The position numbers were made by a program, and so were the translations under genes. DNA of 64,000 bases. Origin: Linum tenue (taxonomy: Eukaryota; Streptophyta; Magnoliopsida; Malpighiales; Linaceae). Under the pieces are notes generated by a model. That model searched no databases and was not told the DNA's origin. It worked only from the letters and a program-made list of their open reading frames with translations. Below, one piece after another: positions 46,867 through 58,453 of this stretch. Where the stretch lies: contig CAMGYJ010000006.1 in the NCBI GenBank assembly GCA_946122785.1, positions 51,666,066-51,730,065 of the forward strand, read 5' to 3'. Position 1 is the stretch's first letter; each line of letters opens with the position of its first letter.

Positions 46867-47973
46867 TGGATTTTCTAATTGTAATCCTCCTGCAGATTAT
46901 TCCCAGTTTAAGGTTTGTATGAGAATAGGGAGGTGCCAGCAATGCCTCGCTCGTACGTTGGGGTGTCAATTTGTGAGATACCAGATAATCCCCTTCGTTT
47001 ACGATTGGGAGTCCGTCGTGGTCAGCCGAAGAGAAATTGTTCTTCAGTGCGAGAATAAGGGGATTCACCTATCGGAAAGTGTCGTTCCGAGGGGAGAGCC
47101 AGATGATGTAGCTACAGGATCCACTTTTGCTTCGTCCATTTCAGAGGTGTTTTTAAATTCTTTCTTCCTGGGTTTTAATTCATATATGATATATTGACAT
47201 TGCTCCTTTTTTAATAGTTGGCGAGGTATGCTATTACCATGGAGGGTCGTCTAACCACAGCAAAGCTTCGGGTAACTGAGGCCCGAGAGCAGGCAACTCG
47301 CTCGTTGGAGGAAATGAAGATCCAGATGAAGATAAGAGAGGAGAAATTTTCTTCCAATTCTTGTGAATGGAATGAAAAAATGGCAGAGGCTCAACAACAT
47401 GTTGAGGCAGCCACACACGAGTTGCGTACCTCAGAAGCAGCTGAGGCTGGCCTTTGTGAAAAAGTGGAGCAACTTCATGCCAGTATGCGTGAGGAGAGGC
47501 TAACCCGGAGGACTTTACGATCAAAGAATACTGGTTTGCAGTCGAAGAACACCACCCTTCGATCAGATAACAATACTATACGTCATCAGCTACAGATGGC
47601 GGTTTCGGGAGTGATGAATAATGTCCATCGTCTGGCTAGGAAGGCGATTTATTGTATGTATCCTGCAAGAGATCTTGATGACATTCGCCTTCGTCAAGTG
47701 GTTGAGGAATGTGCGACTACTTCGGAACCTGAGGAGGTGACATCCCAAAATATGAATGTCGTGGAGGAATGCGCTGGTGCTCCTCAGTCCGGGGAAGTAG
47801 CAAGCCAGATTTCGAATGTGGAGATTGAGTTCCATCGCATCTCGCCACTTTTAGATGCGGTTTCTGAAGCATCTCCAATGGTTGGCACCCCAGTACATCC
47901 AGACTTTAATATCTGTATGACAATGTTGTTGGCTGCAATCGAGTTACTCGGCCTAGAGTTTTTTGAGAACTAA
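45977..47973 (+). pseudogene. Antisense spliced ORF of element F (gypsy-type transposon domain, coiled coil)
   Basis: Runs opposite to pol, between integrase and the 3' LTR. ATG 45977 opens it. The region 46180-46500 (YGFRLPLPPWL, PCFWTFITCF, RRAGVPPS) resembles the 'putative gypsy type transposon' domain (PF04195) found antisense in Tat elements. Two introns fit in frame: 46800-46895 (donor GTATGT, acceptor CTGCAG, phase 1, holding a TC microsatellite) and 47147-47217 (acceptor TTAATAG, phase 0). The last exon, 47218-47973, is fully open: 251 codons, a long coiled coil (codons about 10-125), then acidic repeats. A possible first intron has donor GTAAGT at 46052. Stops at 46145-46147, 46577-46579 and near 46679 damage exon 1. 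Function is unknown in all Tat elements. Confidence 0.7.
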
Positions 47974-48178
47974 AGTTTATGAAATTCCAACTTGAAATAA
48001 CATTGTAAAATATTATGTAAGATACTCGGTCATGTGTATAGCTTAGCTTATAAACATATGTAGTAGGTATTGTACAATGGGCTTCCAAACTTTTATAATA
48101 ATAAACACACTGCTTTTATTGCTAGCTATCTTTCACCCTACCATGGTATTTATTTAGGGAACAAATCCACCGGGGCGT

Positions 48179-49901
48179 TTATTTAAAAGATAGCAAGGGT
48201 ATACCATATTTATGGAGTAAGTATCGCCTTAAATGCATTGTGTTCCAAGTCCTTGACATGTCTTGACCATCAGGGAGTGACAGTTTTACAGTATTTGGTC
48301 CCACCACTTTACGCACTTTGTAAGGATCCTCCCACTGGGGGTAAAATTTCCCTGACTTGGAATGTGTTTGAAGTTTCTCCTCAGAACCCATTCTCCTTCC
48401 CAAATGGGTCGATTTCTCACCTTGGCGTTATAGTAACGCGAGATCCTCTCTTTGGAAGCGGCGAGTCGCAAAAGTGCTTCCTCTCGACGCTCCTCAATGA
48501 GATGTAGATCATGAGTGAGCTCGATCTGATTTTCATCGGGTTGGAATGCTTGGATTCTTTAAGAGGAGAGCTCCATTTCAATTGGTAGCACAACATCAAT
48601 GCCATAAGTCAGGGCGTATGGCCTCTCCCCGGTGGAAGTCTTGTAAGTTGTCCGGTGGGCCCAAAGCACATGGGGCAACTCCTCGACCCATCGACCCTTG
48701 GCTTGGCCTAATCTGGTTTTTAGGCCCCATAAGATGCTTTTGTTAGCAGCCTCAGCCTGACCGTTAGCTTGTGGATAGGCCACCGAGGCATATCGAAGTA
48801 GGATTCCATATTGGGCGCAGTAGGCCTGTAAATCTTCGCTTTGGAATTGTGTCCCCTGATCCATGATTACGGTGTGAGGGAGACTGAACCTGCATAAGAT
48901 GTTTAACCATAAAAACTCGTCAACTCGCTGAGTGGATAGGCTAGCGATCGCCTCAGCCTCGATCCACTTGGTGAAATAGTCAATGGCTACGATCAGCCAT
49001 TTCTTTCGTTTAGGAGCTGTGGGAAAGGGTCCCAAAAAGTCCATCCCCCATTGAGCGAATGGCCATGGCCCAATGTTAACCTGCATTTTTGCAGGAGGTG
49101 CATGAGTGGTTTGTGCGGCAACCTGGCATTTGGGGCATGCTTGAGCATACTTTCGAGTGTCCCGCCGCATCGTGGGCCATTAATAACCTTGTCATAGAAG
49201 GTTTTTTCCAAGCTACGAGGACCAGCATGCATCCCACATGATCCTTCATGTACCTCCTGTACGGCAAAGTGTGCTTCACCAATGCTAAGGCATCGCAGGT
49301 AGGGTCCAGTTAAGCCTTTCTTGTATAAATCTCCCTCGATCAGGAGGTAACGAGGGGCACGTCTCTTAAGGCGGATGGCTTCCTTCTGGTCAGCGGGCAG
49401 GACCCCATGTTTTAGATACTCGATGAGAGGTGTTCGCCAATCAGATTGTGCTGGAAATGAGGTAACTTGTGCGCATAACATTGTTGGACGCCTTTCAACG
49501 ATCACATGCCTCTCGCGGAGGAAGTCTTGTGTTGTTGCAAGTTTTGATAATGAGTCTGCATGAAGATTATCCTCACAAGATATGTGTACTATCTCCGCTT
49601 GAGGATACTCAGAGAGTGCCATACGAGCGGCATTGGTGTATGGTACGAGCGCGGGCTCTCGTACCTCGTATGCCCCTTGCACTTGATTGACAACTAGGGT
49701 ATAGTCGGAGTGGACCCTAATTCTTTGAATGCCCAACTCTTGAGCCATAGTCAGTCCCGCTAGGAGGGCTTCATACTCGGTGGAATTGTTCGTCATGGTG
49801 CTGGCAAAGCGAATTGCCATTTCATGAGTGACTCCGAGAGGACTGATGAGCAGAACTCCTGCTCCTGGTCCAGTTTTACTAGATGCACCATCAACGTACA
49901 A
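48179..49901 (-). pseudogene. Second RNase H and integrase of element F
   Basis: Minus strand. 49901-49500 is the additional, archaeal-like RNase H typical of Tat elements (MYVDGASSKTGPGAG, NSTEYEALLAGL, VHSDYTLVVNQV, ADSLSKLA). A linker follows, then integrase: part of the HHCC finger (CPKCQVAA near 49130) and D-D-E residues in GMDFLGPF, MDQGTQF and NGQAEAANKS (49030-48740). The C-terminal part (PQWEDPYKVRKV, WNTMHLRRY) ends at TAA/TAG near 48179. Frame changes lie near 49180 and 48570-48400. Confidence 0.85.
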
Positions 49902-49961
49902 TCTCCAAGTATCTGTTTCTGGTGGGAGACATGCTCGAACACCTTCTGCAACAAAGTCAGC

Positions 49962-52380
49962 TAAAACCTAGGACTTGATCGCGGTGGGAGGGAGGAAAGT
50001 GATATCGTATTGACTAAGCTCGATGGCCAGTTCACCATTCGACCAGCAACATCCATGCGCTGAAGTAGGCGACGTAAAGGCAGTTGAAAGAGTATACATA
50101 TGGGGTGGCTTTGGAAGTACGGACGCAGCTTTCGAGTGGCAACCACCACAGCTAGGGCGGCTTTCTCCACAGGAGACTATCTTGTTTCAGCATCTAACAG
50201 GGTCTTACAAGTGTGGTAAATAGGATGCTCAGTATTGTCCGTATCTCAACGAACGAGTATAGCACTCACGGCCTTGGAGGAGACAGCAAATTACAAGTAC
50301 AATGTCTCGTTGTTGACGGGAGATGAGAGTATTGGGGGATTCACCAAGTACTCCTTAAGTTCTGTGAAAGCTTTCTCACATTTAGAAGTCCACTGAAAGG
50401 TTTTTCCAGCTCCTTTTAGGGTGTTAGAGAAAGGGTCACACCGATCCCCAACTCGTGAAATGAATCGATTGAGTGCCGCAATCCTTCCTGTTAGAACTTG
50501 TACTTCCTTATGCTTTGTAGGTGATGTCATCTGGAGAATGGCTTCAATTTGTCTAGGGTTAACCTCGATTCCACGTCTTGTCACCATGAATCCTAGAAAC
50601 TTCCATGCGGTGGCCCTGAAAACGCATTTCTTTGGATTAAGGCGCAAGTTGTATCTTCATAGGGTATCAAAAGTCTCGCGTAGATCTTCTAAATGTGTAT
50701 GTGTCTCCGCACTTTTGATTAGGATGTCATCCATATAGGCTTCAACATTTCGACCTAGTTGTTGGGCAAAGACTCGATCCACCATACATTGATAGGTAGC
50801 CCCGGCATTTTTTAGGCCGAACGACATCACCTTGTAGCAATAATTTCCTACCGGAGTCATGAAGGCAGTATATTTTTGGTCGTCCTTCTTTAGTGGGATC
50901 TGGTGGTACCCTGAGAACATATCAAGAAAAGAGAGATGGCGATGACCGGCGGCCGCATCGATAAGCAGATCAATCTTGGGCAGGGGATACGGGTCCTTCG
51001 GGCAAGCTTTGTTGAGATCGGTGAAATCAACACACATTCTCCACTGGCCATTGGCCTTTTTAACCATGACCACATTAGCCAACCATGTTGGGTAGAGAGA
51101 TGGCGATGACCGGCGGCCGCATCGATAAGCAGATCAATCTTGGGCAGGGGATACGGGTCCTTCGGGCAAGCTTGGTAGAGATCGGTGAAGTCAATACACA
51201 TTCTCCACTGGCCATTGACCTTTTTAACCATGACCACATTAGCCAACCATGTTGGGTAGAGAACCTCGTTAATGAAGCTGGCTTTCCCTAGCTTGATTAC
51301 TTCCTCTGCTATGGCCTGACGACGTTCCCATGTAAAGTTCCTTCTTTTCTTTTGGATAGGCTTGCTACCTGGGATAATCCCTAGTGTATGCTCGGCAACT
51401 TTTGAATCAAGACCAGGCATATCCTCAGGTCCTTGAGCAAAGAGCTCTTTGTACTCGATCATCAAACTGAGAAGTTGTGGGAGATAACCTTTAGGCCATG
51501 CCATGGATACACGAACAGTTCGCCCTTCTTCTAATGTATGTTCTTCATCGGAGTCGACGCGAATGGGTCGAGCGACCTCATCTCTGGCTTCCATTGTGGC
51601 CACAAAGCCATCTTTAAGGGAGAACTCACAACATTGGCGTGCAAGAGCTTGATCTCCCTTCACACACCCGACCCCAGCAATAGTTGGGAACTTTAATTTT
51701 AAGTGCAGAGTTGAGGGTATAGCCCGAAGTTGATGTAGAAACGGGCGTCCAAGAATGCAGTTGTACGCAGAAGGGCAGTCAATAACATGGAAGTTGATTG
51801 TGGTCTCTACGGTTTGTTGGTCATTGCCAATACGAACTTGGAGTGGGAGAATCCCCAGAACTGGGACTTGATTTCCAAAGAAGCCCACGAGGTAAATGCT
51901 AGAAGGGTGACATTTGTTTAGTTGAAGACCCATGGACTTGAAAGCTGGGTAAAATAAAAGATCTGCAGAGCTTCCTCCATCGATGAGGACTCGTTGCACA
52001 GAATAATTTGCAATTACTGCCTTAATGACTAAGGCATCATCATGAGGATACTCGATATCTTCAAGATCCCTATCGTCAAAAGATATGGGAATTTGTGTGG
52101 TAGAAGCGGAACCGACCAACCTTGGGGCACCGGTTGAGCGAGAACCAACTTGTTCGGATAATTTGACCCCGCCATGAATGACAGGAACATTTCCCAACAC
52201 CGATCCACTTCCCTGTGGTGCTTTTCCTTTGTCTATTATTGGAGGTGAAGGGAAAATAGGGGGTCGGACATTCTTTACAAAGTCTCGAAGATAGCCTCGT
52301 TGGATAAGTCCTTCAATAGAGTGCAGAGTGCTTGAGGGTGTAACAGCTTTCTGTATCATGTCCTGTACAACAGTGGAATT
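49962..52380 (-). pseudogene. Protease, RT and first RNase H of element F
   Basis: Minus strand. Protease at 52060-51720 with active site VLIDGGSSADLL and CILGRPFLH. RT starts near 51300 (NEVLYPTWLANVVMVKK, CIDFTDL, ACPKDPYPLPKID) and runs to 50660 with AYMDDILIKS as the YxDD motif. An imperfect 164-bp tandem duplication (50931-51258) repeats the first RT blocks and shifts the frame. RT connection and RNase H follow at 50647-49962 (KKCVFRATAWKFLGFMV, FTELKEYL), with further frame breaks. Confidence 0.85.
50931..51258. repeat. 164-bp tandem duplication inside RT
   Basis: Copies 50931-51094 and 51095-51258 both begin GAGAGATGGCGATGACC and end CATGTTGGGTA. They differ at roughly six bases (for example GCTTTGTTGAG versus GCTTGGTAGAG). 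164 is not a multiple of three, so RT is frameshifted. Confidence 0.92.
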
Positions 52381-52687
52381 CGCAGTAGAATTTTTGGCCC
52401 TTTCCTGAAACCCTCATAACTGGAGGAGGTTTGTTTAGAGTAATGAGAATTTTCTTCTCTTAAATGACCTGAAGAATGGCTTGTCTAGAGCGATTAAGAG
52501 GAGTATAGCTTTGTTGTAACTGGGTGGCTTCCCTTCTAGAATTTTGGGAAGAATTTCGACCTTCGGGTGCAAGAACTTGACGTTGTCGGCGAGAATCCTG
52601 GAATGAAGTCTCTAGTTTTCTTTTGGATCTTGCCCGACTAATCTCTTGAAGTGCCTCTTCTACATCAATATATTTTGAAACTCGCTC

Positions 52688-53068
52688 TTAAAGCTCCATA
52701 GTGCTGTGGGGAGCCCGTTTTGCAAGAGAAGCATATAGATCAGTGTTGATAGTCCCTCGCATCAGGGCATTGGTGGAAAACTCTGTGGAGATTGATGTAA
52801 GTCCGATGGCGATGTTACTATATCGAGTATAGTATGCCTTGAGTGTCTCATCATCATGCTGCCTGATGTTGAGGAGTTGATGGATGCTTATAGGCTGTTT
52901 TTTCTGTGCGTAGAATTTGCATCTGAAGAGAGTGGCAAATTCGAAGAAGCTGGAGATAATACCATCTTGTAACTTTGAGTACCATCGTCGGGCATCTCCA
53001 CGGAGTGTTGCTGGGAAGATTTTGCACATTGTTGCATCAGATGCTCCGATTAATGGCATTAGGATTTC
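52688..53068 (-). pseudogene. gag of element F, 5'-truncated
   Basis: Minus strand. The capsid core (MPLIGASDATMCKIFPATL, ARRWYSKL, FCKFYAQKKQ-like) is open from about 53068 to 52688. At 53068/53069 the coding sequence changes abruptly to LTR sequence, so the LTR's U5 end, primer site, leader and gag N-terminus were deleted. DNA at 52380-52690 between gag and protease holds degraded gag, with no separate gene. Confidence 0.8.
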
Positions 53069-54461
53069 CAAGTGTGTATGCGAAAGTATGAGAAAGTGTA
53101 AGTATATAAGGGAAGATAAAGGAGTATGGGTAATGTAAACGAGAAACATTTACGTATATGCATGTATATGCATGAATATGTACATAAGTAAATGAATATG
53201 TAAGAAAATGAAAGAAAGAGGAGGAATGAAGGAGAAAGTGAATGAAAGTGTAAGAAAGTGTAGGAATGTGTATGAAAGTGTAGGAAAATTAGTGAATGGG
53301 GAAGTGTGGGTCGTCCATGCATGCATGCATGTGGGAGTAAAAAGAAAAGAAGAAATGGAAAGTAGGGGTGGGCAACGGGACGGGATTAGGTACCCGTCCC
53401 GTTTGAAACGGGTACCCAATCCCATTTGGAGAGGAAACTCCATCCCATTTCCAAACCCATAGGGGTTAACGGGTACCCATTACCCGTACGGGACGGATAA
53501 CGGGTACCCGCGGGTACCTGTTATTATTTTAAAGAAAGAAAATTTAACCACAATAAATAAACTAAGCGGCCATAGATGTGTATGATAATTAACCGAAAAA
53601 ACATAATAATTTTATTCAACGAAGCAAATTAACATAAGTACACCAAAGCCAACTCCAAAGCAGAATTCTCGGCACCATGACCCTGAATTCCAGGAACTAA
53701 TAAATTACACTCACCTGCACAACAGCTTTCATAGCTCTTTGCTAACCAAATAAGCCTACACGACTAAGGCCCAAACAAGCCCCAACAAGATGTTGGAGTT
53801 CTTTCATTCTGCTACTGGGTTGGTGAAGAAGCAACCTAGCAGATGGGTGAATCTTTCATTATAATTATCCATCTTCTCATTTCACTTCCTTGTAATGCAT
53901 CCATGCTTGAGCCATTTCTAAAGTAAAAGGTTCATATGCAACTATGTATTATTACATGGGAATAGATCACCGCAGGAAGAATATGTATTATTACTTTAAA
54001 GAAGATAAACGGGTAGTATGGGTACCCGTAATACCCAAACGGGTATGAACGGGTAACCCGCGGGTACCCATTGTAGAGTTTCTTGTTCCCAAATCCCATC
54101 CCGTAAAAAAAAAATTACGGGTATTTGGGTACCCGTAACCCTCAAAAAACGGGACGGGTATGGGTATACCCAAATACCCGTTTCCCGTTGCCCACCCCTA
54201 ATGGAAAGGAAGTGAAGTGAAGAGAGGCTTCTGCCATCTCACATGGGAAAAGAGAAGTAGGGAAAGAGACAAAAGACTTAGGAAATGTAAGAAAAGAAAA
54301 AGGACGAAATTAATGGTTTAGGAAAGATTCCAATTTATACAACGGTACAGTATAAATTTTCGAGTGTTTTAGGCACCGTAATTCTTAAAAATTTATCGTG
54401 TATTAACAAAATGAGATGTGTTTAATATTTATAAAATTTTATTGGTTAAAAACTAGGTCCA
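53069..54461 (-). repeat. 5' LTR remnant of element F
   Basis: 53069-53362 plus 54209-54461 correspond to 32148-32421 plus 45402-45705. The part equal to 31520-32148 is missing. The hAT MITE lies in between. Ends GGTCCA at 54461. Confidence 0.82.
53363..54200. mobile_element. hAT MITE with GGGTACCCG subterminal repeats
   Basis: 838 bp. TIR TAGGGGTGGGCAACGGG, with the inverse CCCGTTGCCCACCCCTA at the right end. 8-bp duplication ATGGAAAG (53355-53362 and 54201-54208). Many ACGGGTACCC motifs lie within 150 bp of both ends, possible transposase sites. No transposase. Confidence 0.93.
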
Positions 54462-55504
54462 TTGGATACAATTGATGTTGGAAAGAAGCAAAAGCTCATT
54501 TTCCACTTTGTTTCATCTCCGACCCACAGTAATTGAAGTTAATGCACCTTGGTGAAGTTTTAAAGTGAGCTTTGATGGTGGTAAAAATAGAGGGTAAAAT
54601 GGCTAAAATACAAGTGAAGACAGATTTAAGGAAGGGCAAAAGTAAGGAGCTTTGCTCTATCGTTCTCCCCGGTTCTGTGAAAAATTTCCTGCCATCTCTT
54701 CCTTTGAAAAATGCCAACCGAGTTAAAACCTTAGTGATCTGCATTTGCACGTATATTAAGTAGCATGTTATACCGTCGAATATGATTCTTATCTTTTGTA
54801 TCGAGTGGGTGTCAGTATCTCTTAGAGCTAGAGCTCTAGCAGCTTTGAGTTATTACAAACTTATTATGAATTGTTTGTATGCTTTCATGTTCGTCTTGGT
54901 ATTGTAGTATATTTTGTAATTTGATAGCATAATTTGTTTGATGTATTGTTTTCTTTATGTAGAAAGAAAAATCATGCCAGATAAAAGCGTGAGTGGCTTG
55001 TGTTGTCAATGGCGATTGAATAAGTTATAAACCATATATAGTTCTGCTACAAAGATACATTAAATTAATTTTCACATGTGTTGCGGATAAACATTAAATG
55101 GCCGGGTGGTACTTAAAGCATCCACATCAAACTTTCATTTTTAATTTCAAATTGATGTGGCAATGAAAATGCAATTGCATTACCAATTACATAGATGCGA
55201 GTCTCAATTGCAATTGCCATGTAAGCATTTTTTACTTTTATGATTTTTTTATTTGTTTTTCTTTTATTACCTCTTTGCTGGCGGAATTTCTTTTCACAAT
55301 GGCATAAGCTTTTTTTTTTTTTTGTTTCCTTTTGATTTTCAATTTGATAGGCGGCCATCCATACAGTTTTTTTTATATTTAAATTTATATGTTGGGATTT
55401 GCAAGACAAGTATATATAGATTATAGTGTATTTTTCCCACTTTGAGAATGGAAAAATAAGAAAATCTATTTCCATAATAATAATATATGAATGAAATAAT
55501 AACC
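54462..55504. repeat. Host repeat block, copy of the recurrent unit
   Basis: No gene is visible. 54495-54770 matches 29090-29330. 54889-55025 is a copy of the core (ATTTGATAGCATAAT, AGATAAAAGCGTGAG, TGTTGTCAATGGCG). AT-rich DNA follows. Confidence 0.6.
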
Positions 55505-55870
55505 TTATGGGTTATAATTTGAGATAGGAATAACATTTTACTATTATATTTGGATCTAAAATACAATAACAAATGGGTTGTAGCATAATTGAAAATATAT
55601 TAACTAATAGTGGCAATGTCCCAAATATAAATCACATAAACTACTACTTAAATATTATTTATACCAATACGCAAACTACTACGGGAGATTGGATAATCAT
55701 TTTCCCAAATTTTAAAGGTGTCCCACTACCACTTAAACATTTTTTTTTCTCATACGCATATTACTATTGTAGATTGAATAATCGTATTTCCAAATTTTAG
55801 GGGTGTCCCGTTTTTCTCATACGCATATTACTATTGTAGATTGAATAATCGTATTTCCCCGGGACACCCC
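55505..55870. repeat. hAT-MITE-derived segment with 68-bp tandem duplication
   Basis: Related to the interior of the hAT MITE at 59473-60083 (shared TTGAATAATCGTATT and AAATTTTAGGGGTGTCC). Within it, CTCATACGCATATTACTATTG starts twice, near 55750 and 55817, followed each time by GTAGATTGAATAATCG. Confidence 0.65.
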
Positions 55871-56361
55871 TAACCATGCATGTATCGGTCACTGCCTACA
55901 TGCACATACATACTAAATAGTTACGCTACTAAACATGTACAATATATCATCCACCTTCTGGAGACAAAGGGCACGACTCCAAAGGTTAGGCCACAAGCAG
56001 CTTGGCAGAAGAACGAGAAAAGGATCATAACAACAATGGAGCCTCCCAATGAATTGATCCGACCCAAAGTTACACACATAATGCCGCCTAAAGTCTGGAC
56101 GAGCCATAGTGTCTACAGCCTTCCCCTCATCCCAAACCTCTTCGCCACCTCATCAGAAAGTCGCCCTCCCCCTGGTCGGGAAATTAAATTCGCCAATCCA
56201 AAGCTCGCCGCAATCATTCCGGCGGTTTGGAGGTCCAAATTGAATCTGTCGTAGAAATACTCGGCAATCACATTATCCACCGTCAATTCCACCCCGAAGC
56301 AGAATCCATATGTCAGAGCCAGAATCCATCCCCTGAAGAATTTGATGACGCGGAAATAGGA

Positions 56362-56605
56362 AAGAACACAGAACACAATAGATTTTACGTGGTATCCTCG
56401 ATCGATTGATTGATCGAGACTAATCCACGGTGAGCTCATAAGAGCTCACGGTTGATCTCTTATTAGTATTACATCTTGACGACTTGCTATCACACAAATC
56501 GATAGCTAAGCTTATATAGATAAACTTAGGGTTAAAACCCTAATCCAACGAATTAGACGAGGCCCAACAAGGCCCAATACTAACACGGTTTAAGTAACTG
56601 CAACA
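56362..56605 (-). repeat. copia-type LTR within the NRT2 pseudogene
   Basis: Minus strand begins TGTTGCAGTTAC at 56605, preceded by the polypurine tract CTTGAGGGGGAG (56617-56606). It has a TATATAAG box (near 56510) and GAGGATACCACGTAAA near its end, as in the copia LTR at 17226-17240. No primer site or partner LTR was found. The left edge is set by where NRT2 homology resumes. Confidence 0.65.
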
Positions 56606-56617
56606 CTCCCCCTCAAG

Positions 56618-57415
56618 CGAAGACATGAATGACAAGAATGTCGAGCTTGAAGAAGTAAATGTGAAGAACAAGCATGATGGTTTGAACCACAAAACTCGAG
56701 ATGAATAACATCTTGGACGAGGTTGATGGGAGACGACTGACTCTCTCTCTGAACAACCTGATGATGGAGACGATTGACTGCGTCTCTTGAACTTGAACAC
56801 ACTTGGTACATCGTGATCGACCTGATGACTGAGTTAGTCGATCGATGTATGTAGACATCCTATTCTCCCCCTCAAGCTGGAGCATGAACAACGTGAATGC
56901 CTGGCTTGAAAAGCGATGAATGGTTGACATGTGCCCAATAATGAACTGGAAGAGGGGACGACCATTTCTTGGATCGTGAATGCCAGCTGGACGATGAAGG
57001 GACGATGACTTCTCTGATCGTACAACCTTTTGAACGCCAGGGGACGACCATTTTATGGATCGTGAATGCCTCGACCTGATGACTTGAAAATTTTGTTGGC
57101 AGAAGCTGTTCTTTCTCCCCAACACTAGCTATTTGAAGATACGACCACTGCTGGTCACAATTGTCTTCAATGCCATGACTGGGATGTTGGTGAAGATTGC
57201 TTACTGCCCAACTATGAAGATGACTCATCGGCAATGACGAAAAGACTTGATAGCATAGAACACCGAATGCACAAGTTTAAGACGAATCCCGACTGCAAGG
57301 CAGATGAGATGACAGCCAACTATGGTCACCAAAAGCTGAGGGAAGTGGCGAAATTCGATGATGCCAACTAAAAATCCTGTAATTTCCTCCACCATCAACA
57401 CAAGGCTGGAAAATT
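56618..57415. other. Copia-derived non-coding DNA
   Basis: No coding frame. Contains a second CTCCCCCTCAAGCTGGAGCA motif (56866-56885) and repeated GGATCGTGAATGCC units (56970-57070). Probably degraded internal copia sequence. Confidence 0.5.
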
Positions 57416-58453
57416 GGGAAAAAATCCCAAATTACACATATTTTTAAAAAAAATTCTCAAAATACACACGTTATGAAAATAATTCCCAATCTACGCATGT
57501 TTGGGCCATCACCGCTGTCGACAAAGACAGTGATTGCATCACTGCGGTCGACGAAGACAGTGATTGCATCACTGCAGTACACTGCCGCAGTGAAGGCCTG
57601 ACCTGCGTCGAAACTTTAAACAAACGTAACTTTGTGATCGGTTATCCGATCGTAGCGAAATTTTTTTTGATTCCGCATAATTTTTCGAGATCTTGCAAGC
57701 CGCAAATTGCCGTAGGCGGTTTGGTCCCGCCTTCGTCTCGAAAATATGTCGTTTGCTACCCCGAACGAGCCTTTTTTCGATTTCGTCAAACTTTGAACGA
57801 CCATAACTTTGTGCTCCACAATCCGAAAATCATGAATTTTTTTTTATTTCGCATAACTTTTTAAGGACTACAATATTTATCATAGACATATTTTCGGAAT
57901 GTACTTGGATTCCTGAAAAGGAAGGTAAAGTTATTCCCAAAACCCCTTATATCCATAAATAATTCATTTTTTGAAAATTCTCTCCTACTAAATATTGTAT
58001 TCCTTAAAAAGTTATGCGAAATAAAAAAAAAATTCATGATTTTCGGATTGTGGAGCACAAAGTTATGGTCGTTCAAAGTTTGACGAAATCGAAAAAAGGC
58101 TCGTTCGGGGTAGCAAACGACATATTTTCGAGACGAAGGCGGGACCACACCGCCTACGGCAATTTGCGGCTTGCAAGATCTCGAAAAATTATGCGGAATC
58201 AAAAAAAATTTCGCTACGATCGGATAACCGATCACAAAGTTACGTTTGTTTAAAGTTTCGACGCAGGTCAGGCCTTCACCGCGGCCGTGTACTGCAGTGA
58301 TGCAATCACTGTCTTGGTCGACCGCAGTGATGCAATCACTGTCTTCGTCGACAGCGTTGATGGCCCAAACATGCGTAGATTGGGAATTATTTTCATAACG
58401 TGTGTATTTTGAGAATTTTTTTTAAAAACATGTGTAACTTGGGATTTTTTCCC
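57416..58453. repeat. Foldback element with two 464-bp inverted arms
   Basis: Arms 57416-57879 and about 57990-58453 are reverse complements, nearly identical, around a spacer of about 110 bp. Outer ends are GGGAAAAAATCCCAA and TTGGGATTTTTTCCC. Each arm has two CAGTGATTGCATCACTG-type units (57530-57590; 58290-58340). No transposase, and no target duplication could be matched. Resembles a MULE-type foldback MITE; assignment tentative. Confidence 0.85.

Larger units (their letters stand above)
31520..54461 (-). mobile_element. Tat-lineage Ty3/gypsy element F, split by element D
   Basis: Direct repeats flank an internal region 45706-53068: left LTR about 31520-32421 plus 45402-45705 (element D between), right LTR remnant 53069-54461. 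Genes run on the minus strand: gag, protease, RT, RNase H, a second RNase H and integrase. The dual RNase H and the ACPKDPYPLPKID RT motif mark the Tat lineage. A polypurine tract (plus strand CAATTGCCCCCCTTA, 45707-45721) abuts the left LTR, fixing orientation. Between integrase and this LTR lies an antisense gene. The left boundary near 31520 is uncertain; no target duplication was confirmed. The 5' end has lost the LTR's R/U5 part, primer site and gag start. Confidence 0.82.

Noticed and set aside
57616..58253. Similar ORFs in both foldback arms (about 67-124 codons)
   Set aside because: Their similarity follows from the inverted repeat itself. The frames end at arm borders and match no family.
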